Shown here one piece after another: positions 1-7,197 of a stretch of 22,829 nt of DNA. Positions within the stretch are counted from its first letter, which is position 1, and each line of letters starts with the position of its first letter. Position numbers and translations under genes: made by a program. The stretch is from positions 1 through 22,829 of the forward strand of contig JADFVP010000231.1 in NCBI GenBank assembly GCA_015222595.1, given 5' to 3'. Origin of the DNA: Pseudomonadota bacterium (lineage in GTDB: Bacteria; Desulfobacterota; GWC2-55-46; JADFVP01). Below the pieces are notes generated by a model, which made no database searches, was not told the DNA's origin, and saw only the letters and a list, made by a program, of their open reading frames with translations.

Positions 1-21
1 TATAGAGGAATAGATACTAAT

Positions 22-1149
22 ATGACGACCAAGAAAAGGATACTCTTTACCGGTTACGCGCCGATTCACTTCGTCTGTTTCCTGCCTGTTTTCCTCGAAC
101 TTGCAAAAGACCCGCGCCTGGAGCTTTTCGTATCTGGTGGTTTTAAGAGCACGGACGATGCTGGAGAGACCACCTTCTCTCTCGAAGGTTTCTATGATCA
201 ATTCCCGATCGATCAGAGCTGCGTGATCCCGGTAGAGACCGTTCGGTCCGAGCACTTCGACGTGCTGGTCTCGGCGCACCTCTCCGACACCCTGTTTCCG
301 AAATCCGTCGGCACAACGGTGCAGATATTTCACGGCGTTTCGTTCAAGAATCTGGCCGTGAGAGACAAGGCTCTTCGTTACGACCTTCTCTGTCTGCCCG
401 GTAAGTATCACGCAGAACTGTATCGCAAGAGCGGCTTTATAACGGACGACGGAGCCAAGTGTCTCCTTACCGGTTTTTCCAAGATAGACTCGTTGGTCTC
501 AGGAGCGCTCGACCGCGACGCGCTTTTGACCTCTTTAGGCGTATCACCCGAGCTGCCTACTTTGCTCTTTGCCCCGACTGGAGAGAAGCACAATGCGCTC
601 GATACCATGGGTGTGGAGGTGGTAAAGGAGATCTCGGAAGCGGGCAAGTGGAACCTGCTTGTGAAGCCGCACGACCACCCCAAAAAGAATATCGACTGGT
701 TCAAAGAGCTTGCGCCTTTCGAGTCAGACAAGGTGAAGCTGATAAGGTCGAAAGATATAATACCGTATCTTCATGCGGCGGATCTTCTTATTACGGATGC
801 CTCATCCGTTGCCGTAGAGTATACGCTTATGGACCGCCCTATCATCTTCCTCGACATTCCCAAACTCTTCAAGCGGCTCAAGAAACGGGCTCCGAACCTC
901 GACCTTGATACCTACGGAAGGAAGATAGGAAGCATAGTTGGTAAATCCGATAACCTTACTGAGGCTATCTCCGAGAGTCTTGCAAACCCTGACAGAGAGG
1001 GCGAAATAAGAAGAAAGATGTCGAGCCACATCTTTCATGCTCCGGGCTCTGCAACCGCAAACGTCTTTGGCGTTGTGCTCTATGCGGCAGGTCTTAGCGA
1101 CGAGCTTCCGGTAGCTGTGGAGGTTCTCAATCCCGGTGCCGGTGAGTGA
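22..1149 (+). CDS. CDP-glycerol glycerophosphotransferase-like surface polymer enzyme
   Basis: A 375-residue protein with the hallmarks of the TagB/TagF family, which transfers glycerol-phosphate (or a similar alcohol-phosphate) from a CDP-linked donor to a growing surface polymer at the cytoplasmic face of the membrane. Visible motifs are HGVSFKN at residues 104-110, KPHDHP at 215-220 and ITDASSVAVEY at 257-267, which match the conserved His, KPHP-like and D-S-S nucleotide-binding motifs of the family. There is no signal peptide or clear membrane segment. Length is close to the catalytic domain alone. It is followed after about 100 bases by an ABC-exporter-like gene and then a nucleotidyltransferase, which fits a small surface-polymer or decoration cluster. 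The donor and acceptor cannot be read from the sequence. A UDP-sugar epimerase-like or other GT-B transferase is the main alternative. Confidence 0.8.
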   Translation: MTTKKRILFTGYAPIHFVCFLPVFLELAKDPRLELFVSGGFKSTDDAGETTFSLEGFYDQFPIDQSCVIPVETVRSEHFDVLVSAHLSDTLFPKSVGTTVQIFHGVSFKNLAVRDKALRYDLLCLPGKYHAELYRKSGFITDDGAKCLLTGFSKIDSLVSGALDRDALLTSLGVSPELPTLLFAPTGEKHNALDTMGVEVVKEISEAGKWNLLVKPHDHPKKNIDWFKELAPFESDKVKLIRSKDIIPYLHAADLLITDASSVAVEYTLMDRPIIFLDIPKLFKRLKKRAPNLDLDTYGRKIGSIVGKSDNLTEAISESLANPDREGEIRRKMSSHIFHAPGSATANVFGVVLYAAGLSDELPVAVEVLNPGAGE

Positions 1150-1251
1150 TTGGTCTGGGGTTGCATTCTGTTGGCGCGGAGCAGGCGGTTCTGGTTCTCT
1201 GTATCGGAGAACTGAAAATAATAGCCGGAAATAATAGATTGAAGATTTCGC

Positions 1252-2997
1252 ATGTGGACTGAAAAGAAAAAGAAACGGGCGTTAAAGACGATAATCACCT
1301 ACGGTACTCCGCATAGGTGGTGGCTTCTGCGCGGCATGCTAGCTTCGGTAGGTGTCGTTTTTTTTCGTCTTCTTATGCCCTGGCCCCTGCGTGGGGTCAT
1401 CGAGGTTGTTTTTCCGAGGAGCGAGCATGACGGACGGCTGCTTGTGGATTTTCTGCCTGAGTGGGGTGAACCCGTTCTGCTGCTCTGTGTGGCGTATATA
1501 ATTATAGCTTTCGGTCTCGGCCTCTTCGAGATGTTTCAGCGGGTGAACGTAATGCGCTTCGCTTCCCAGACCGTGCACGATATGCGCGGGGCCGCCGTGC
1601 AAGGAGCAGGCGCTCTGTCGCCGAATGAGCGAACCGCCTCCGGGGACTTTATTGCGAGGATAATAGGAGATTCGGCCCGTATAAAGGCGGGACTCGCTGG
1701 CATAATAGTGCATGGCCTTCAGAACGGGCTGCTCTTTTTGCTAGTCTGCGCCGTCATGCTCTACATCTCTATCTCTCTTGGTCTTATCTTTCTGGTAGCT
1801 GGCATCATCGCTATCTTTATCGGCCTCTATACCTCGAAGCCTGTTGCCGTAAATGTATCCAAACAGAGGAAGAAAGAGGGCAACTACGCCTCTGTCTTGC
1901 AAGAGGGCATAGAGTCCGGAGACCTTGACAACCAGCTCGACGAGATAAACTGGTCGAGTTCGCGCAAAGAGGTTCGTACCACCAAGCTGATTGCGCGCTC
2001 TTCGCTCTACGTTCACCTGGTTCTGGCTCTGGCCGTGGGCCTCGCTCTGTGGGTCGGCTCCGTAGGTGTGGCCGATGGCTTTATCGCTCCCGGAGATCTC
2101 TTTATCTTTATTGCCTATGCCCTTACCGTACACCGCCGTATGGTGCAGGTCGGACGGCAGACCGCCAGAACAGGCAAGGTGCTCGCATGCGCCGACAGGA
2201 TAGGTGTCTACCTTCGTCCGCAGGACAAGACTGTTGGCGAGGGTGCGGCTCGGAGTAAAGAGTCCGGTGCCGACACGGACGTCAAACTCAAAACAGGACT
2301 ACGGCTAGAGCGCGTTAAGCTCGATAGCGCTCGCGGGCGCGGGGCGAGGCCTAGACTGAGGCGTACGGATCTAACGATACTGCCGGAGAGCCACGTAGCC
2401 GTTATAGGAAATATAGGAGCCGGAAAGTCTAGTCTGCTTCAGCTTATGGCCGGAGTCGATGTTGCTGATAAAGGAAGTATTTTCTGGGATGAAGAGGACA
2501 TGACGGGAAAGAGCGGGACGCTCTGTTCAAGAGTTGCCTACTTGGCCCAGGACATAATCTTCCCCCCGACTCCTCTCTGGAAGATACTCGGCTTCGATGC
2601 GGTACAGGAGTTGAGCCCTGAGCAGGAAGAGACGCTGGAGCACATAGAGGCGTTGAAGCTGGTTAAGAGCTTCAGTAAGGGGCTAAAGACAAAGGTCGGG
2701 TCGAGCAACATTTCGCGCAACGAAGCGCGTATTCTTCGCCTTGCGGGAATTCTTCTGAACGACACTTCTTCGCTCTGGATCCTCGACAACCCTGTTCAGG
2801 GGCTGCGCGGAAAGAAGGCAAAGCTGAGTATCGAAGAGATACTGAGGTGCGCCAAGGGCCGCGCGCTCGTTGTCGGGCTTGCCGGCCCTATTGCCATGCA
2901 GCGCTTCGATAGAGTGGTAACGCTTCGCAACGGTAAACTTCGTTTTGAGGGAACCCCCGGAGAGTACTCGCTAAAGTTCAGGGGCCTGAAGGCATAG
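1252..2997 (+). CDS. ABC exporter-like protein (fused membrane and ATPase domains) with degenerate ATPase motifs
   Basis: A 581-residue protein with an N-terminal exporter-type membrane domain (about six hydrophobic segments, residues 20-295) and a C-terminal nucleotide-binding domain (about 350-575). Walker A is intact (GNIGAGKSS, from residue 386) and a Q-loop-like VAYLAQD is present. The other catalytic parts are eroded. The signature LSGGQ is replaced by NISRNEAR near 486-493. Walker B reads SLWILDNP, so the usual catalytic Glu after Asp512 is Asn513. The H-loop His is absent; VVGLAGP (540-546) stands where AHRLS is expected. It may bind ATP yet hydrolyse it poorly, or act as the degenerate half of a heterodimer. 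No partner gene lies in the window. The ATG at 1252 has only a weak ribosome-binding site. Its place beside a glycerophosphotransferase suggests export of a lipid-linked surface glycan, which is inference. Confidence 0.82.
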   Translation: MWTEKKKKRALKTIITYGTPHRWWLLRGMLASVGVVFFRLLMPWPLRGVIEVVFPRSEHDGRLLVDFLPEWGEPVLLLCVAYIIIAFGLGLFEMFQRVNVMRFASQTVHDMRGAAVQGAGALSPNERTASGDFIARIIGDSARIKAGLAGIIVHGLQNGLLFLLVCAVMLYISISLGLIFLVAGIIAIFIGLYTSKPVAVNVSKQRKKEGNYASVLQEGIESGDLDNQLDEINWSSSRKEVRTTKLIARSSLYVHLVLALAVGLALWVGSVGVADGFIAPGDLFIFIAYALTVHRRMVQVGRQTARTGKVLACADRIGVYLRPQDKTVGEGAARSKESGADTDVKLKTGLRLERVKLDSARGRGARPRLRRTDLTILPESHVAVIGNIGAGKSSLLQLMAGVDVADKGSIFWDEEDMTGKSGTLCSRVAYLAQDIIFPPTPLWKILGFDAVQELSPEQEETLEHIEALKLVKSFSKGLKTKVGSSNISRNEARILRLAGILLNDTSSLWILDNPVQGLRGKKAKLSIEEILRCAKGRALVVGLAGPIAMQRFDRVVTLRNGKLRFEGTPGEYSLKFRGLKA

Positions 2998-3051
2998 TAA
3001 GGTCAAAAAAAATCATACTCGTTTCTTTTATGTATTAGGGAGGTTCTTTAT

Positions 3052-4314
3052 ATGCAAGCGGTAATACTTGCAGCAGGGTACGGCAGCAGGCTGGAGCGCG
3101 TTTCGGGCGGCGCTCCCAAGTGTCTGTTGCCTATAGGCGGACGTCCGCTGGTCGAGCACCAGCTTGAGGCTTTGCACGACGCCGGGGTAGGCAAGATACT
3201 TGTTGTTGTCGGGCATAAGGCCGATGACGTGAGAAAGACGCTCGGCAACAGGGTCGAGTTTATTGAGAATACCAAGTACGCAGAGACCAACAGCCTGTAC
3301 TCGCTCTGGATGGCGCGCGACTGGGTCAAGGGCCCGTTCGTGCTCCTCAACTGCGACCTCCTTTTTCATCCCGAAATTCTCGACCGCTTGCTCTCAAAGG
3401 GCGGAAACGGTCTCGCTTTCGACTCGACCTCTTCCAAGGGCAAGGAGCAGACGAAGGTAGCGGTAAGCGAGGGCAAGGTCATTGACCTCGGAAAAGACCT
3501 GGCTCCCGAGCTTTCGCGAGGTGAAAGCCTGGGGCTTCTGTGTTTCGACGCCCAGGGCACGCACGCCCTTTTCTCCAGAGCCAACGCCCTCATAGAGAGC
3601 GGTGCGGTAAACAGCTGGGTTATTGAGGGAGTAAGGTCGGCCTGTACCGAGGTCGAGATAAAGGCCCTGAACGTGGCCGGCATGCCGTGGACTGAGATAG
3701 ATTTTCCTAACGACTACGAACGTGCCCAGAAGGTGGTCTATCCGGCGATCGCCAAGGACCACTGGAAGAGGAGCATTCACTGGAAGACGACCAAGTACGT
3801 TCTTGTTACGATCATCGCGGCGATCATACTCGGAGTCGGTCTCTTTCTAGGTAGACACTCTGCTACCGAAGTCGAAAAGATCACTTGGACGAAAGAGACG
3901 CCGATAGGCGCCGAGAAGGCGATACTGCAACTACCTACCGGACAGCAGAAGTGGTGGGTAGCCGGGAAGGGAGATTCGCTACGTGTCAGCATAGACGGGC
4001 CGACGACCGTGAGAATTGATGTCAGGCTTTTGATGGACGAGGGAACGGTCGACCCGGGTAGGTATGTGGTAGAGGTAGGTGTTGACGACGCCCCGTATAC
4101 ATGGAAGAGTTTTAAATCGACCCCCGTGCCTGAGGCGATACTTTCAGGTGCCGTTGTCGGGGACCGAGACAGGATTAAGATAGAGGTTCCCGAAGGCAGC
4201 CACACGGTTACCGTCGGCCTGCTTGCAGGTACCGCTGAGCGGATCCTTGGGCGTATAAGCTACCCCGAACCCGTTGCCGCTGATGAGGCTGCAGGGGGGG
4301 ATGGAGAGGACTAG
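3052..4314 (+). CDS. LicC-like nucleotidyltransferase fused to a membrane anchor and extracytoplasmic domain
   Basis: A 420-residue protein. Residues 1-235 form a nucleotidyltransferase domain: MQAVILAAGYGSRL at the start, PKCLLPIGGRPLVEH, the acceptor-side ETNSLYSLWMA motif, and the metal-binding LNCDLLFHPE. The NSLYSLWMA stretch resembles LicC-type phosphocholine cytidylyltransferases and related enzymes that make CDP-activated alcohols. A single hydrophobic helix follows at about 249-268, then about 150 residues rich in beta-type sequence (VDPGRYVVEVGVD, GSHTVTVGLLAG), probably outside the cytoplasm. Most LicC enzymes are about 230 residues and soluble, so the extra half is unusual. A strong ribosome-binding site (GGGAGG, 8 bases upstream) supports the ATG. 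With the glycerophosphotransferase-like gene upstream, it could supply a CDP-activated group; the substrate is unknown. Confidence 0.8.
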   Translation: MQAVILAAGYGSRLERVSGGAPKCLLPIGGRPLVEHQLEALHDAGVGKILVVVGHKADDVRKTLGNRVEFIENTKYAETNSLYSLWMARDWVKGPFVLLNCDLLFHPEILDRLLSKGGNGLAFDSTSSKGKEQTKVAVSEGKVIDLGKDLAPELSRGESLGLLCFDAQGTHALFSRANALIESGAVNSWVIEGVRSACTEVEIKALNVAGMPWTEIDFPNDYERAQKVVYPAIAKDHWKRSIHWKTTKYVLVTIIAAIILGVGLFLGRHSATEVEKITWTKETPIGAEKAILQLPTGQQKWWVAGKGDSLRVSIDGPTTVRIDVRLLMDEGTVDPGRYVVEVGVDDAPYTWKSFKSTPVPEAILSGAVVGDRDRIKIEVPEGSHTVTVGLLAGTAERILGRISYPEPVAADEAAGGDGED

Positions 4315-4339
4315 GTACGAAGAAATGGCAGGGAAAACC

Positions 4340-4368
4340 TTGACATAGCCCGAAACTTGTACTATATT
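4340..4368 (+). promoter_or_regulatory. Sigma-70-type promoter for the SAM riboswitch transcript
   Basis: A perfect TTGACA at 4340-4345 and TATATT at 4363-4368 are separated by 17 bases. Transcription would start near 4375, about 20 bases before the first helix of the riboswitch, as expected for a leader RNA. Confidence 0.8.
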
Positions 4369-4394
4369 TATTCCTACAATCGAATATTGGATAA

Positions 4395-4508
4395 TTCTTA
4401 TCCCGAGTGGTTGAGGGACTGGCCCGTTGAAACCACAGCAACCGGTACTTTTTTAAGTGCGGCAGGTGCTAAATCCAGCAGGGAGTTTTCGGCCCTGGAA
4501 GATAAGAA
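4395..4508 (+). promoter_or_regulatory. SAM-I (S-box) riboswitch
   Basis: This contains the conserved S-box core in order: GAGGGACTGGCCC (4413-4425), then TGAAACC and GCAACC, then GGTGCTAAATCCAGCAGGG, closed by an 8-bp perfect P1 helix (TTCTTATC at 4395-4402 with GATAAGAA at 4501-4508). S-adenosylmethionine binding to this class stabilises P1. Here the 3' P1 strand overlaps TAAGAAG (4503-4509), which can otherwise pair with CTTCTTA (4525-4531) in the downstream terminator. High SAM should therefore release the terminator and stop transcription of the downstream gene. Confidence 0.96.
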
Positions 4509-4521
4509 GCTTTTTTTGCTA

Positions 4522-4558
4522 CCCCTTCTTAAGCTTCAAAAAAAGAGGGGGTTTTTTT
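4522..4558 (+). terminator. Riboswitch-controlled intrinsic terminator
   Basis: A 9-bp stem pairs CCCCTTCTT (4522-4530) with AAGAGGGGG (4543-4551; one U-G wobble) and is followed directly by seven T (4552-4558). The left arm is shared with the antiterminator helix described for the riboswitch, giving mutually exclusive folds. The gene begins about 70 bases further on. Confidence 0.93.
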
Positions 4559-4626
4559 ATGGTGAAACAGTTGTACCCAATTATGTCTTTCAAGCAGGAT
4601 AATGCTTTTATAACAGGAGAGTGAAG

Positions 4627-5886
4627 ATGAGTTATATGAAGGGCCTTAAGTGCAGAGAGTGCTCCAAGGTCTATCCGGAAGAGGCGCTCCATGTATGCGA
4701 ACTCTGTTTCGGCCCGCTTGAGGTCGATTACGATTACGATAAGATAAAAAAGGTCTTGAGCCGCGAGGTGATAGAGTCGAGACAGCCGAACATGTGGCGC
4801 TACCGCGAGCTTCTCCCCATTGACGGAGAGCCGAGCGTGGGGCTCCAGTCCGGCTTTACGCCGCTTATAAGGGCAACGAACTTGGAAAAGGCCCTTGGAG
4901 TCAGCGAACTATATATAAAGAACGACGCGGTGAACTTCCCGACGCTCTCCTTTAAGGACAGGGTCGTCTCCGTTGCTATTTCAAGGGCGCGCGAGATGGG
5001 TTTCGATACCATCGCCTGCGCCTCTACCGGAAATCTTGCGAACTCGGTTGCGGCAAACTCGGCGGCCTGCGGTATGCCGAGCCATGTCTTTATTCCGCAT
5101 GACCTCGAGCAGACCAAGATAACCGGTACGCTCGTATACGGCGCAAAGGTGGTCAGTATAAGAGGAACGTATGACGAAGTGAACCGCCTCTGCTCTGAGA
5201 TAGCTGGCAAGTACGGTTGGGGTTTTGTCAACATCAACCTCAGGCCTTATTATGCCGAGGGTTCCAAGACCTTTGGTTACGAGATAGCCGAGCAGCTCGG
5301 ATGGAAGTTCCCGAAGCATGTGATAGTGCCGATGGCTGGCGGGTCTCTGATAACTAAGATATGGAAGGCCTTTAATGAGCTCAACAAGCTCGGTATAGTA
5401 GAAGGTGACGTTCACGCGAGTATCTACGGCGCTCAGGCCGCAGGCTGCTCGCCGATAGTCAATTCCGTGCTCGACAGTACCGACCTGATAAGGCCTGTTA
5501 AGCCCGACACCATAGCCAAGTCGCTCGCCATAGGAAATCCGGCCGACGGCTTCTACTCATGCAAGGCGATAAAGGAGAGTAACGGCTGGGGCGAGAAGGT
5601 AACGGACGCCGAGATAGTCGAGTCGATGAAGCTTCTGGCCGAGACTGAAGGGATTTTCGCGGAGACCGCGGGCGGGGTTACGCTCGGAGTTACCAAGAAG
5701 CTCATTGAGCAGGGGCGTATTCCGAGAGACGAGTCCATCGTAATCTCTATTACCGGAAACGGCCTCAAGACTCAGGAGGCGCTAAAAGGGCATCTTGTGG
5801 AACCGGTGGTAATTAACGCGAAACTCACGGAGTTCGACTCTCTGGTTAAGAGTGAGAGTAAGAGTGGCGAGCCTGTAAAGGCCTGA
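4627..5886 (+). CDS. thrC: Threonine synthase family PLP enzyme under SAM riboswitch control
   Basis: A 419-residue fold-type II PLP enzyme. An N-terminal zinc-ribbon-like segment carries Cys9-x2-Cys12 and Cys24-x2-Cys27. The Schiff-base lysine is Lys110 in NFPTLSFKDR, and the phosphate-binding loop STGNLANSVA follows. Length and order fit threonine synthase, which makes threonine from O-phosphohomoserine; cysteate synthase and similar enzymes are close relatives. I chose ATG 4627 because AGGAG (4615-4619) lies 7 bases upstream, whereas the longer GTG at 4621 would leave 1 base. The active-site context differs a little from common ThrC (NFPTLSFKDR rather than NPTGSFKDR; ETAGGVTLGV rather than a typical EPASA-type motif). 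Control by a SAM riboswitch and the sulfur genes downstream suggest a role tied to methionine or homocysteine supply, or to sharing phosphohomoserine with that branch. The symbol reflects family, not proven substrate. Confidence 0.85.
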   Translation: MSYMKGLKCRECSKVYPEEALHVCELCFGPLEVDYDYDKIKKVLSREVIESRQPNMWRYRELLPIDGEPSVGLQSGFTPLIRATNLEKALGVSELYIKNDAVNFPTLSFKDRVVSVAISRAREMGFDTIACASTGNLANSVAANSAACGMPSHVFIPHDLEQTKITGTLVYGAKVVSIRGTYDEVNRLCSEIAGKYGWGFVNINLRPYYAEGSKTFGYEIAEQLGWKFPKHVIVPMAGGSLITKIWKAFNELNKLGIVEGDVHASIYGAQAAGCSPIVNSVLDSTDLIRPVKPDTIAKSLAIGNPADGFYSCKAIKESNGWGEKVTDAEIVESMKLLAETEGIFAETAGGVTLGVTKKLIEQGRIPRDESIVISITGNGLKTQEALKGHLVEPVVINAKLTEFDSLVKSESKSGEPVKA

Positions 5887-5942
5887 TACTGCTCTGCAAT
5901 AAAAGTAGTTCCGCTTTTTTTGTTTTGTTGGACCAACTGTTC

Positions 5943-6016
5943 TGGTACAATAGTAAGATTGCACTTCGGTAACTTTAACCACCTTCGGGTCGGTAGGGAC
6001 TCCGGAGCGGTGTTAC
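5943..6016 (+). promoter_or_regulatory. Extended -10 promoter and foldable leader upstream of the sulfite reductase operon
   Basis: TGGTACAAT at 5943-5951 matches an extended -10 element. The RNA starting near 5958 can fold: GTAA (5969-5972) with TTAC (6013-6016), CACC (5980-5983) with GGTG (6009-6012), and TTCGG (5984-5988) with CCGGA (6002-6006), leaving a 13-base loop and small bulges. It does not match a riboswitch class I recognise. There is no poly-T terminator behind it. Confidence 0.45.
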
Positions 6017-6025
6017 TGTACAGTA
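6014..6025. repeat. Perfect 12-bp palindrome TACTGTACAGTA
   Basis: The sequence equals its own reverse complement and lies between the two promoter-like elements of the 243-base gap before the sulfite reductase gene. It overlaps the 3' arm of the foldable leader by three bases. It is a plausible site for a dimeric regulator. Confidence 0.5.
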
Positions 6026-6075
6026 TGCACAGGCAGTTGTCTCAACACTATAGATTATAAAGCGGCACGACCGAG

Positions 6076-6107
6076 TATAATGGCTACCTTGCAATCATGA
6101 TTGCAAG
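6076..6107 (+). promoter_or_regulatory. Consensus -10 element with an adjoining perfect 20-bp palindromic operator candidate
   Basis: TATAAT at 6076-6081 has no good -35 match 17 bases upstream. A perfect palindrome, CTTGCAATCATGATTGCAAG (6088-6107), covers the predicted transcription start. That placement is typical of a repressor operator for the downstream sulfite reductase operon. The start codon follows 22 bases later, behind a good ribosome-binding site (AAGGAG, 6117-6122). The regulator is not in the window. Confidence 0.65.
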
Positions 6108-6129
6108 ATAATGAAAAAGGAGTCTAGAT

Positions 6130-7101
6130 ATGACCGACCATTACATCGAGGACAAGACCAATAAGGTTGAGGTCAGCGTAGAGGGCATGGAGGGCAAGGT
6201 CGATTTTAATGATCTCAAGTCCGGCGGTTTTATTAAGCAGAAGCAGAAGGATCTTTTTACCGTAAGGCTCAGGTGTCCGGGCGGCAGGATTACGACCGAT
6301 AAACTTGTCGAGATATCCAAGATCGCCAAGAAGTACAGCAAAGAGGGAGTTATTCACCTCAGCTACAGGCAGTCACTGGAGATTCTCTATGTAGATTATA
6401 ACGATTTCAGCGCCATAGTTGCCGACCTTGAGGCAATAGGACAGAAGGTTGCCTCTTGCGGGCCTCGCGTCAGGGTGCCTACAGCGTGCGGAGGCTGCGA
6501 GTACAACCCCAACGGCCTTAGCGACACTCAGGGACTTGCCAAGATGGTAGACGATAAGTTCTTTGGCACGCCAACTCCGCACAAGTTCAAGACCTGCTTC
6601 TCTGGCTGCCCGATAGATTGCTCGAGAACCAAGGAGATGGATCTCGGCTTTCAGGGCGTTGTAGACCCGGAGTGGGTAGAGCCGGCCTGCACGGGCTGCA
6701 CTATCTGCGAGCAGGCCTGCAAAGAGGGCGCAATAGTTGCCGATCCCGACACAGGCAAACCGATATTCGACCGCGACAAGTGCATCTTCTGCGGCGACTG
6801 TATAAGGGCGTGCCCGACCGAGGCGTGGGTGCCTCTGCGTTACGGTCAGACCGTACGTGTAGGCGGCAAGCACGGACGTCATCCGATGGAGGCTTTAGAG
6901 GTTACGACCTTCTTGCCGGAAGAGCGGATACCCGACGTAATAGAGAAGACCATCGAGTGGTATAACGCTAACGGCAAAAGGCACGAGCGCATAGGAACGG
7001 CGCTTGAGAGGCTCGGCGTTAAGAACTACACCGACTTTATGGGTGACCTTCTTGACGATTCGCTAGAGGCGGTTCGCAAGGCAGAGACAGCGGCAGAGTA
7101 G
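6130..7101 (+). CDS. Small siroheme sulfite reductase with inserted ferredoxin clusters
   Basis: A 323-residue protein of the nitrite/sulfite reductase family, DsrA/AsrC-like in layout. Residues about 20-110 match the ferredoxin-like half domain. The siroheme-4Fe4S region has TACGGCEYNPNG (Cys120, Cys123) and TCFSGCPIDC (Cys156, Cys160, Cys164). Two ferredoxin motifs follow: Cys187, 190, 193, 197 and Cys218, 221, 224, 228. It probably reduces sulfite to sulfide in the cytoplasm with electrons passed through its own clusters. In known family members the first cluster pair is spaced C-x5-C; here it is C-x2-C. No second Dsr subunit, DsrC or electron-transfer complex is nearby, and sulfate-assimilation genes are, so an assimilatory role is likely. 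It opens an operon with the TusA, sulfur-carrier and NIL genes. The natural electron donor is unknown. Confidence 0.85.
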   Translation: MTDHYIEDKTNKVEVSVEGMEGKVDFNDLKSGGFIKQKQKDLFTVRLRCPGGRITTDKLVEISKIAKKYSKEGVIHLSYRQSLEILYVDYNDFSAIVADLEAIGQKVASCGPRVRVPTACGGCEYNPNGLSDTQGLAKMVDDKFFGTPTPHKFKTCFSGCPIDCSRTKEMDLGFQGVVDPEWVEPACTGCTICEQACKEGAIVADPDTGKPIFDRDKCIFCGDCIRACPTEAWVPLRYGQTVRVGGKHGRHPMEALEVTTFLPEERIPDVIEKTIEWYNANGKRHERIGTALERLGVKNYTDFMGDLLDDSLEAVRKAETAAE

Positions 7102-7197
7102 TCGAAAGACCCGATGCGATGCCGAGGGCCAATGCGGCTGCGGGCCGCTTGATGTCGCACAATACGAAACAGCCAATACGTAAAAGGAGGTTCTTTA

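Noticed and set aside
459..908. Long alternate-frame and opposite-strand open frames inside the main genes (for example 459-908, 11087-11725 and 13195-13770)
   Set aside because: They lie wholly inside well-supported genes in another frame or strand, have no family-like motifs and no ribosome-binding site.
1194..1212. GTTCTC/GAGAAC hairpin between the first two genes as a terminator
   Set aside because: It has a 6-bp stem and no T tract; too weak to call.
4357..4602. An 81-codon open frame over the riboswitch
   Set aside because: It covers the SAM-I aptamer and terminator and has no ribosome-binding site; the bases are explained by RNA structure.
6130..7101. Dissimilatory sulfite reductase (DsrA)
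   Set aside because: There is no DsrB, DsrC or membrane complex, the protein is short, and all neighbours are assimilatory.
7134..7150. GCGGC/GCCGC inverted repeat before the TusA gene
   Set aside because: Five-base GC arms arise easily in this composition; no further support.
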